Part shown: piece by piece, positions 1 to 6,765 of the stretch
Layout of the letters: every line of letters begins with the position of its first letter
Numbering within the stretch: position 1 is the stretch's first letter
Assembly: GCA_027578815.1 (NCBI GenBank)
Contig: JANBTH010000817.1
Coordinates: 1-10,906, forward strand
Reading direction: 5' to 3'
Length of the DNA stretch: 10,906 nucleotides
From: Coemansia sp. RSA 1804
Taxonomy: Eukaryota; Kickxellomycota; Kickxellomycetes; Kickxellales; Kickxellaceae
Made by a program: the position numbers and the translations under genes
Notes under the pieces: generated by a model
Seen by the model: only the letters and a program-made list of their open reading frames with translations
The model's database searches: none
What the model was told of the DNA's origin: nothing

Positions 1-712
1 TGGATGTGGAGGTGGAGGTGTTTAGCGAGGCCCAGAGCATCGAGACGCTTCTGCGGATGCTCGGAAGCATCGATCCCATGAAGGACGATGTCTCGGATAA
101 CGAGGAGGTCCAGAAACTCTACTCCTCCATCCTTGCGCTGCGCCCGAAGATCATCAAGCTTATTGACAAGTACAATAAGAAGAAGGACGAGCTTGTCAGG
201 CTTGATGGCCAGTTCTCCAAGACCATGCAGCTGTACTATGAGCTCATGCAGCGGAGTGCTGGCCAGTCGGCGGCTAGCTACCAGGCGCCGCACCAGCAGC
301 AGCCACAGCAACCAATGCAACACCCCCAGGCTCAGCAGCAGCAGCAACAGCCGCCTGCTCAGCAGTATCTTCACCAACAGCAGCCCGTCCAACAACAGCA
401 GCAGCACCAGCCTGTTCAGCAGTATTCCCAACCCCAACAACAGCAGCAGCAACCAGCCCAGCAGTATCCTCAACCTCAACCTCAACCTCAACCTCAGCCT
501 CAGCCTCAATCTCAACAGCAGCAGCACCAGCAACAGCACCAGACTCCGGTGCAGCAGTCGCCGTATGTCGCATACTCTGGCGCTACCTCGATGGCGTACA
601 CCCAACCTGTTGCTGTTTCCATGCAGCCACAGCAGCAACCAATGTATTACCATCCACAGCAGCAGCAACCGTCATTACAACCGCAGCCACAACCGCAGCC
701 TCAGTACCAGCC

Positions 713-769
<57 letters not shown>

Positions 770-818
770 TCCGCCAGGTCAGCAAGGCGGAGGAGTCCCC
801 GGATCATTCCATGGATAA
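1..818 (+). CDS. HSE1: ESCRT-0 subunit Hse1 (STAM-like), 3' part only
   Basis: The 5' end lies outside the window; the reading frame enters at base 3 and stops with TAA at 816-818, giving about 271 visible residues. Residues ~8-85 (bases ~24-257) are the conserved Hse1/STAM helical core (GAT-like/coiled coil), recognisable by IDPMKDDVSDNEEVQKLY, LRPKIIKLIDKY and KKDELVRLDGQF. In the family, this core pairs Hse1 with Vps27 to form ESCRT-0, which gathers ubiquitinated cargo on endosomes for the multivesicular body pathway. The VHS, UIM and SH3 domains expected before it would be upstream and cannot be seen. The rest, about two thirds of the visible protein, is a Gln/Pro tail with PQ dipeptide repeats and an 18-residue polyQ run, ending QQGGGVPGSFHG. 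Fungal Hse1 proteins often end in a Q/P-rich low-complexity tail, but this one is long. The apparent GTG start at base 6 is not a real start. Identity is family recognition by eye. Confidence 0.82.
468..509 (+). repeat. CCTCAR hexanucleotide tandem repeat encoding (PQ)7
   Basis: Seven in-frame copies of CCTCAA/CCTCAG, followed by a variant TCTCAA unit at 510-515. They encode Pro-Gln dipeptides in the Hse1 tail. The near identity of the units suggests recent repeat expansion rather than selection on single residues. Confidence 0.9.
714..767 (+). repeat. Pure (CAG)18 microsatellite encoding Q18
   Basis: Eighteen uninterrupted CAG codons lie in frame in HSE1, 16 codons before its stop. Glutamines earlier in the tail mix CAA and CAG, so the pure CAG run points to recent slippage and probable length variation between strains. 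Its other frames give poly-Ser and poly-Ala shadow ORFs that are not genes. Confidence 0.95.
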
Positions 819-3100
819 ATGTGGTCCCACTACCGTATGTTTATCCTCCTCCCCTTCTCCTGCTTCTGCTTTAAGAGGGAACTGTAAGGCAATAACAGAA
901 ATATATTTTTATTATTTGTTTATTGGTTTTTTATTGCCTTTATATTTTCCATTTTTGAGTGAGTATAGCCCATGTACCAAATCAAAAACCAAAACAGATA
1001 ACTGGGTCGTCATGTATGGCATATATGCGTGGTCAAAGAGATACATGTTAATCTAATACGCGAATAGTCAATGTCACTACATCCACATGTCTGTTCTCCT
1101 GGCATGGTCCACCAGGCCTTTTTCCACTCTTTTCTACAATGCATCTAGAATGTTATCTTTTCAAAGTTTTATCATCGGCTGAGCACAATCCAATTCCATG
1201 GAAAAAATATTATTTTGAATCATTCCGGTATTCTCCGCAAGAAAGGAAAAGCTCGGGAGGAATAGGTAAACTTTTACGCATGAACAGCGCGGAAGATTTG
1301 GGGGGGGGTTGTGATTTGTTGATGCGATTGCGTTTTGCCAATGAAAAAAGAGCAGATAAAGAAAAGGGTTCGGATAAAATAGGAGAGGGGAGAAACAGCA
1401 CACGTTAACTTTCTAATCATGAGGGTTTTTTTTTCAAGTTCCGTCACGGCACGGTGGAATTTTATCACCAGCGCAACCGAGCCAATGCACGCTATGTTTT
1501 CCTCTCTCCCTTGATAGCATAAGGTTTTAGAAATTGGAAAGCCTTAACATTTGTATTCAAAAAGTACAGATCCAGCAGAATGTTTGCAAAACGAAAAAAC
1601 TATTCAGCAATCTCTTTCACAAAAAACATCGACAAGTACAAACAGGTACACACACAAGATATCCCCGCCCACTCAGCCAATTTGTGAATTAAAATCGTAT
1701 CCTGGGTTTACAAGACAAAAATAAAAGCAGGCCGGATCAGATGGGCTGGCATTTAACCAGCGGACCTTTGTTTTTGCGTTGTCCAAAAAGCAGAAATCAA
1801 TATAAAAACCAAGGATTAACAAGCGCAAATGATAACAAACAAGCAGTATATTTAAATTAAGGAGTAATTTAATTGCTTCTATCCAATTCACTATTTCAAA
1901 CAAGAACAATGGGGCTCATTAAAATGGGGGAGGCTGAAAAATTAGTAACAACGGTTCAAGTGCGTCAAACGATGTTTCGAATACAACAATGCATTTTTAG
2001 GTTTTTTTAGTAATCTTTTAATCATTTTCATTATATGTTCACTTGTCAGTTTCATATTCTTCTGAAGGGGAAAAGGGAGAGAAATGAGGCATGTGCAGTT
2101 TGAAATTGCAAACATCATCCGTACTGTTCCGAAATTATCAAGAACAATGTGGGTTTCAAAAGGATTGGCTAAGGGTGCATTCGGAGAGTTTTTTGTTTTT
2201 GCACAATAAAGTGAAAATTCTCCGATGAAATGACATGAGCGAAAAAAAAAGAAAGGGGGAGGGAGCTAAAGACATTGCTCTTTATTTGCATACATTAATG
2301 CTATCGCTGTCGTTGTTGTTGTTGGAATAACAGGCAGAGTGTAGCAAGCATTCCGACCGGTACTTGGTGCTGTTGCTGGCAAATATAGGTGAAGCAACTC
2401 ACCAGACTATAATGGCGTTCTAATTTTTATCCTTCTCACTTTCTTGACAAATGCCATATACACAAAAAATAAAGGGGGCCCAAGACGAATTAATTGTGAA
2501 GGATTGGATCACTTGGAGTGACAGAGCTCTTTCTTCCTGTAACAAAGATGGTAGACACGGCTACTGTTAGCAACAACAAGCAAAGGAGGAATGATATAAA
2601 ATAAGTGACAGTTTAGAGTGCAATTGCACAATCATTTGCCATATTTGGAAATAATTGCAAAAGATAACAAAAAGAGAGTCCGAATGTTTCAAATTTACAC
2701 AGAACCGGGTCCCCCTCCCGTTTGCGCGTTCTCTATCTTGTTCAAACAAGACACTTTATCTTGGACTGGATGGAGAGGGGGGGTTTTTCGTTACATATGA
2801 AAAAGGTTGGGAATTGAAAGTGGCCTGAGCTTTTTTTCAATTCCCCCCACTCGTGCGTCCAGCAAAACATGGGCGTTTATTTCATTCTTTCGGATATCGG
2901 TGTATTCCGATTACAATTGCCAAAAAAACAGGTAGGATGGGTATGTTCATTTTGAGGCATTGCAACCTGTGCAAACGAAATAAAAATTTCATTGCTTAGT
3001 GCATCATTACCGTGTCGGATAGACAGCGTTAATGAGCGGCATTCAATCTTGTTGAGAGTTGGATGTTGCGTTTCTGCATTGGACTGCAGTTTATTTTTGA

Positions 3101-3124
3101 ATTGAGTTGAATTGAGTTGAGTTG
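3101..3124 (+). repeat. Short tandem repeat ATTGAGTTGA x2
   Basis: Two exact copies of ATTGAGTTGA (3101-3110, 3111-3120) followed by a partial GTTG. It lies in non-coding spacer and has no assigned function. Confidence 0.85.
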
Positions 3125-3847
3125 GAAAGCAATTACGGTGGTGGTAGGGAGATATGAGCTGGTTTGGTGTGTCATCAGCAAAAGAAATGCGATTTCGGAA
3201 CTGAAAACAAAAAAAGAGGACATGTGGATGAATCTTACTTTGTCATTTGCTCTCCCGATCATGAAGTAAAGGTAGAGCCAAGAGGGGGACAAAGTAAACA
3301 ACCCGTTTTTCTCACGTGTTAAACCCCAAGAACGAGAGAGGGGATTCTGACCCGGGTATTACAGATAAAGAAGCGAAAATAGAAAAACTACGATCCTATT
3401 TTTTTTCCGAAAGACCTCATGCACCATAAAAAATTCTCCTTCCTCTCAGCCAAATTGTGTCAGCAAAATTGAAATTGTCGTTTGACCTGTAAAATTGAAG
3501 GAGACGTGGCGGATAAGCAAGAGAAGATAAAGCGTACGCTGCTGTTATTTACACAGTGAAAAAGGAGTAAAAAGACATTGAAAATTAGCGCAGTGATAAG
3601 GAGAATTTTTTATTTTTGGCTCGTGTCAATCGCTCAATCATGCATGTCAAAGGGAAAAAAGCATGCATTTAGTTGGGAAAAAGAGAGGGATGGCTGATAA
3701 AGAAGAAAGTTGGCCTGTGCGCAAAAACTCATTCCGCTTGTCCCTCTTACCAATTGAAAAAGAGGAAAATCACAAGCCATGTGAGAAGGAACAGAAAAAA
3801 AAGTAAACGAGGCGGGTGCGTGGATGTTCCGACATTTCCCAGCCGCT

Positions 3848-3873
3848 GGGGGGGGAGGGAAAGAAGTAGGGGG
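3848..3873 (+). other. Candidate G-quadruplex-forming G-run cluster
   Basis: Eight G (3848-3855), one A, three G (3857-3859), a nine-base spacer, then five G (3869-3873). The first run can supply two G-triplets, so four triplets are available with loops of 2, 1 and 9 bases. The last loop is longer than the classical limit of 7, so this is a weak candidate. Confidence 0.4.
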
Positions 3874-3960
3874 AGAGGCGCTGTTGGCTGGCACGGGTAA
3901 GAAAGAGGAGTTCTATTGTTAGCACATGCTTACTCCAGGGGTAAGAAAAAGCCTGAAACA

Positions 3961-4014
3961 TGCCTGCCTGCCTGTCTGCCTTGGCTTCATTTGGAAGGCC
4001 TAGAAGCAGGCAGA
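3961..4014 (+). repeat. TGCC tandem repeat forming an imperfect hairpin
   Basis: Three TGCC units and a TGTC variant run from 3961, with TGCC again at 3977-3980. CTGCCTG (3968-3974) pairs with CAGGCAG (4007-4013), and GCCTT (3978-3982) pairs with AAGGC (3995-3999). This gives a two-part stem with a 3/7-base internal loop and a 12-base apical loop. A T-rich stretch follows from 4030. No family was recognised. Confidence 0.5.
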
Positions 4015-4198
4015 ACCAAAGTGCGGGGCTTTTTTATTTTTTATTTTTGTTCTGAGGGATAATTGAAGCCTGAGCCTGTGACAAGGCCGGATTTGGGCGG
4101 TTTCTCGTACCCCTTGCATTTTTTATTTTTGTAACAAGCCTGCAGACATTACACTTTCCCCTCTGCTCATACTGAGGGGAAAAAGAAGGAATAAGGCT

Positions 4199-4229
4199 GT
4201 GGTTGTGGTTGTGGTGTGGGGCGCGCGCG
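4199..4229 (+). repeat. GTGGTT repeat joined to alternating GC tract
   Basis: GTGGTT occurs twice (4199-4210), followed by GTGGT and GTGGGG, then GCGCGCGCG (4221-4229). GTGGGG at 4216-4221 fits the SYGGRG consensus of CreA/Mig1 carbon-catabolite repressors. That would suit a gluconeogenic gene, but the hexamer is short and common. The alternating GC tract is of Z-DNA-prone type. Confidence 0.5.
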
Positions 4230-4383
4230 GCGTGACTGGTTTTTTTTTGGTTTCCAACACCCCCCCTTTCTCTCCTTGACCGGGACGGGACCACCTGCTT
4301 CTTCTTCCCCCTTGCTTCAGCTTTCTTTGCAGAGCGCCTTTCCGACCCTCCCCGTCGCACCTTTCCGACAAAGCACGAGTACA

Positions 4384-4435
4384 CCAATACAAGAAAAAAT
4401 ATTACGTGCGTCCTATTATTAGGAGGAATATCCTA
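4384..4435 (+). promoter_or_regulatory. PCK1 upstream element: CCAAT, ACGTG, MEF2/Rlm1-type box
   Basis: CCAAT at 4384-4388 is the HAP-complex site, used in fungi by many respiratory and carbon-metabolism genes. ACGTG follows at 4404-4408. CTATTATTAG at 4413-4422 fits the MADS-factor consensus YTA(A/T)4TAR bound by MEF2/Rlm1. It sits inside a set of alternating arms: TCCTA (4411-4415), TAGGA (4420-4424) and TCCTA (4431-4435). The cluster ends 70 bases before the TATA box. The sequence matches are direct; factor binding is inferred. Confidence 0.5.
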
Positions 4436-4504
4436 TCATATTTTGTTTTATGCGTGTATTCGTTATACGCGGGCAAACCACTTGGATGGGACCCCCTCCT
4501 GGCT

Positions 4505-4512
4505 TATATAAA
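4505..4512 (+). promoter_or_regulatory. TATA box of PCK1
   Basis: TATATAAA followed by G is a canonical TATA element, 334 bases before the PCK1 ATG. The sequence after it turns strongly pyrimidine-rich, as is common around and downstream of fungal transcription starts. This implies a leader of roughly 250-310 bases if transcription begins 30-80 bases downstream, as in many fungi. Confidence 0.7.
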
Positions 4513-4624
4513 GAGGTCTTTCTGCTTCGAGTGGAAACATTCCTTCTTCCTTTTTCCCTTGCCTCTTTACCAACATAACAAACATTCCGTTCTTCACAAG
4601 CCTTTCACCGTCTTCTAATTCGAT

Positions 4625-4654
<30 letters not shown>
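4625..4654 (+). repeat. (CAG)10 microsatellite in the PCK1 leader
   Basis: Ten pure CAG units lie 120 bases after the TATA box and 192 bases before the PCK1 ATG, so they are probably transcribed as 5' UTR. No ATG stands in frame before them. CTAAT plus AG upstream (4615-4626) could also resemble an intron end, but no matching 5' splice site is evident. Confidence 0.9.
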
Positions 4655-4656
<2 letters not shown>

Positions 4657-4700
4657 ATTCACCACCTCTTCCTTTTTATATTCACCCACACAGCAATCCT

Positions 4701-4727
4701 ATGAGTGCAACATTACAGTTGAACTGA
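4701..4727 (+). promoter_or_regulatory. Upstream ORF in PCK1 leader (8 codons)
   Basis: This is the only ATG I find between the TATA box and the PCK1 start. It opens an 8-codon frame, MSATLQLN, ending TGA at 4725-4727, 119 bases before the main ATG. A short uORF at that distance allows reinitiation and could tune PCK1 translation. Its role is inferred; it matters only if transcription starts upstream of 4701. Confidence 0.45.
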
Positions 4728-4761
4728 ACGTGCTTAATTAGCCCAGCATCTCAAGTCTTCG

Positions 4762-4787
4762 CCAACCAACCAACCAACCAACCAACC
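4762..4787 (+). repeat. (CCAA)6.5 tandem repeat in the PCK1 leader
   Basis: Six and a half CCAA units lie 60-85 bases before the PCK1 ATG, followed by a TCTTTCTTTC pyrimidine tract. Unstructured CA/CU-rich leaders are typical of highly translated fungal mRNAs. Confidence 0.9.
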
Positions 4788-4846
4788 TCTTCTTTCTTTC
4801 TTTTTCACACAAATCCAAGACAAGCAGCAAAACATAATTAATAACC

Positions 4847-6448
4847 ATGCCAGCCAACAACACCGCCTCTGAAGTCCACACCGAGGGCATTGACTACGCC
4901 AGCAAGATCCGGCGCAACCTGTCTCCGGCGCAGCTGTACGAGGATGCGCTGCGCTTCGAGCAGGGCACGGCCATCTCGTCGACCGGAGCGCTGATAGCCG
5001 GGTCGGGGCAGAAGACCGGGCGCTCGCCACGCGACAAGCGGGTGGTTGAGGAAGCATCGACGGTTGACGACGTGTGGTGGGGCCCGGTCAACAAGAAGCT
5101 GTCGGAGGAGTCGTTTGCAGTCAACTACGAGCGCGCAGCCAACTACCTCAACACCCGCGACCGGCTGTACGTGTTTGACGGATACGCCGGATGGGACCCC
5201 AAGTACCGCATCAAGGTGCGCGTGGTGTGCGCACGGGCCTACCACGCCCTGTTCATGAACAATATGCTGATCCGGCCAACGGCCGAGGAGCTCGAGTCGT
5301 TCGGCACCCCCGACTTCACGATCGTCAATGCAGGGCAGTTCCCGGCTAACCGGTTCACCAGCGGCATGACCAGCAGCACCAGCGTGGCCATCAGCTTTGA
5401 GCGCCGGCAGATGGTGATCCTGGGCACCGAGTACGCGGGCGAGATGAAGAAGGGCGTGTTCACGGTGATGCACTACCTGATGCCCAAGGCCGGCGTGCTT
5501 TCGCTGCACTCGTCGTGCAACGAGGGCCCCGACGGCGACGTGTCGCTGTTCTTCGGATTGTCCGGAACCGGCAAGACCACGCTGTCGGCGGATCCGCAGC
5601 GGCTGCTGATTGGCGACGACGAGCACGTGTGGACCGAGTCCGGCGTGTTCAACATCGAGGGCGGGTGCTACGCAAAGACCATTGATCTGGCCGCCGAGAA
5701 GGAGCCCGAGATCTTCAACGCGATCCGGTTCGGCTCGGTGCTCGAGAACGTCGGCTACGACCAGCACACGCGGGTCGTCGACTACACCGACAAGTCGATC
5801 ACCGAGAACACGCGGTGCGCGTACCCAATCGAGTACATTCCCAACGCAAAGATCCCGTGCATTGGCGGCGGGCCCAAGAACATCGTACTGCTCACCTGCG
5901 ATGCCTTTGGCGTGCTCCCGCCGGTGGCCAAGCTGACGCCAGCCCAGGCCATGTACCACTTCATTTCGGGCTACACTGCTAAGATTGCCGGCACCGAGGA
6001 GGGCGTCACCGAGCCCGAGGCCACCTTCTCCGCCTGCTTCGGCCAGCCCTTCCTTGTCTGGCACCCGGTCAAGTATGCGCAGATGCTTGCGCAGAAGATG
6101 CAGGAGAACAGCGTCAACGTCTGGCTGGTCAACACCGGGTGGAACGGCGGCGCCTACGGTGTGGGCAAGCGTATCTCGCTCAAGTACTCGCGCGCCATCA
6201 TCGACGCCATCCACTCGGGCGAGCTGCAGTCTGCCGAGTACACCAACTACGGGGTCTTCAACCTGCAGATCCCCACTGCCGTCACCAACGTTCCGGCTAA
6301 GGTCCTCGATCCCTCGCAGGCGTGGCAGGGGTCGCATGACGACTTTGTCGGCACCATTGGCAAGCTTGCCCGTCTCTTCCAGGCTAACTTTAAGGAGTAC
6401 GCTGATAGGGCCACCCCCGAGATCATTGCTGCCGGGCCTCAGCTCTAA
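4847..6448 (+). CDS. PCK1: Phosphoenolpyruvate carboxykinase (ATP)
   Basis: A 533-residue protein, full length for the ATP-dependent family (EC 4.1.1.49), which turns oxaloacetate and ATP into PEP, CO2 and ADP in the cytosol as the committed step of gluconeogenesis. Visible active-site elements, with E. coli equivalents from family knowledge: GRSPRDK 58-64 (R59, substrate), YAGEMKK 196-202 (K202, Mn), H221, P-loop GLSGTGKT 237-244 (K243, T244), LIGDDEH 254-260 (D257, D258, metal) and ENTR 320-323 (R323). No key residue is missing. The ATG sits in a good context (ACCATGCC) and is the first Met of the frame. Third positions are strongly G/C, the mark of a highly expressed gene here. It has its own TATA promoter with CCAAT and a possible CreA/Mig1-type site upstream, as expected for a gene repressed by glucose. 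No intron is needed. Confidence 0.97.
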   Translation: MPANNTASEVHTEGIDYASKIRRNLSPAQLYEDALRFEQGTAISSTGALIAGSGQKTGRSPRDKRVVEEASTVDDVWWGPVNKKLSEESFAVNYERAANYLNTRDRLYVFDGYAGWDPKYRIKVRVVCARAYHALFMNNMLIRPTAEELESFGTPDFTIVNAGQFPANRFTSGMTSSTSVAISFERRQMVILGTEYAGEMKKGVFTVMHYLMPKAGVLSLHSSCNEGPDGDVSLFFGLSGTGKTTLSADPQRLLIGDDEHVWTESGVFNIEGGCYAKTIDLAAEKEPEIFNAIRFGSVLENVGYDQHTRVVDYTDKSITENTRCAYPIEYIPNAKIPCIGGGPKNIVLLTCDAFGVLPPVAKLTPAQAMYHFISGYTAKIAGTEEGVTEPEATFSACFGQPFLVWHPVKYAQMLAQKMQENSVNVWLVNTGWNGGAYGVGKRISLKYSRAIIDAIHSGELQSAEYTNYGVFNLQIPTAVTNVPAKVLDPSQAWQGSHDDFVGTIGKLARLFQANFKEYADRATPEIIAAGPQL

Positions 6449-6765
6449 AAATAACAAGCTCCTTCCATTGCTTTATATCTAATTCTCTCTTTTTACTTTA
6501 GTACCATAGACCTCTTCTTTCTTTATCTCTTATTATCTTGACAATTTGTGCATTTCTATACCTTTTTCTTTCGGAACATTGTTTTTTGCTTCGGAAGAAA
6601 GAAAAAACCATATTCTCCGCGGTTTATCCGGAAAGGATGACCAAAATGGGAAGATGAATCAATCTCCTTCAACTTTGAGCATTTTTTTTCACTTGCTCAA
6701 CATCTATAGTTTTGCATTTTTTTACTTTTTATTACTGAAAAAGCGTAGACCAACGCACAGCAATA
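6449..6765 (+). other. PCK1 3' UTR and MRM2 promoter spacer
   Basis: A 317-base T-rich spacer with pyrimidine tracts (6483-6530, 6561-6600). I see no canonical AATAAA signal. CCGCGG at 6617-6622 and TCCGGA at 6628-6633 are short palindromes of unknown role. An in-frame TGA at 6736-6738 fixes the ATG at 6766 as the first possible MRM2 start. No gene is seen here. Confidence 0.75.

Larger units (their letters stand above)
3605..4131 (+). repeat. Three exact copies of the 14-mer ATTTTTTATTTTTG
   Basis: Exact copies occur at 3605-3618, 4036-4049 and 4118-4131, all on the + strand. T-rich tracts of this kind disfavour nucleosomes in fungal promoters, so they may mark the distal PCK1 regulatory region. 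Being low-complexity, they could also be chance in an AT-rich spacer. Confidence 0.6.
819..4380. other. 3.5-kb AT-rich spacer with no recognisable gene
   Basis: No open frame on either strand resembles a known protein, and none has the G/C-rich third positions of the four real genes. The longest candidates are 60-117 codons, mostly basic or low-complexity. The first 200-300 bases are presumably the HSE1 3' UTR; 897-950 is T/A-rich. The rest is A and T homopolymers with several G runs (nine G at 1300-1308, seven at 2777-2783, eight at 3848-3855). From about 3300 to 3900 the + strand is purine-rich: I counted 112 purines in the 180 bases 3661-3840. Small repeats and palindromes are listed separately. 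I saw no tRNA, 5S or snRNA signature and no terminal inverted repeats. A fast-evolving or multi-exon gene, or a long non-coding RNA, cannot be excluded by eye. Confidence 0.7.

Noticed and set aside
468..767. CRISPR-like or satellite array
   Set aside because: The repeats are coding hexamers and trinucleotides without spacers.
88..1056. A 322-codon + strand frame overlapping HSE1, and minus-strand poly-Ala frames at 274-573 and 583-807
   Set aside because: They are the other frames of the CAG/CAA repeat region, giving poly-Ser and poly-Ala. The Hse1 frame carries the conserved domain.
1953..1985. Possible tRNA B-box-like GGTTCAAGTGC at 1953-1963 and TTTCGAATAC nearby
   Set aside because: Mismatches to the B box, no A box at the right distance, and no cloverleaf could be drawn.
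4087..4100. Possible Cat8-type carbon-source response element (CGGATTTGGGCGG)
   Set aside because: It differs from the CSRE consensus at several fixed positions.
819..4380. Transposon or retroelement remnant in the spacer
   Set aside because: No terminal repeats, target-site duplications, or transposase or reverse-transcriptase motifs were seen.
1139..4387. Small open frames of 60-117 codons on both strands in the spacer
   Set aside because: They have neither the neighbours' codon bias nor any recognisable motif. Several are low-complexity translations of homopolymer runs.
4510..4846. An intron in the PCK1 leader removing the uORF or CAG tract
   Set aside because: A CTAAT plus AG context exists near 4615-4626, but I find no convincing GTAAGT/GTATGT-type 5' splice site between the TATA box and it. 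Left open for RNA evidence.
4838..6457. A 539-codon open frame on the minus strand covering all of PCK1
   Set aside because: Its codons are in exact register with the PCK1 codons, so antisense stops need sense TTA, CTA or TCA codons. Those are absent because PCK1 strongly prefers G/C third positions. The predicted protein shows no family motif.
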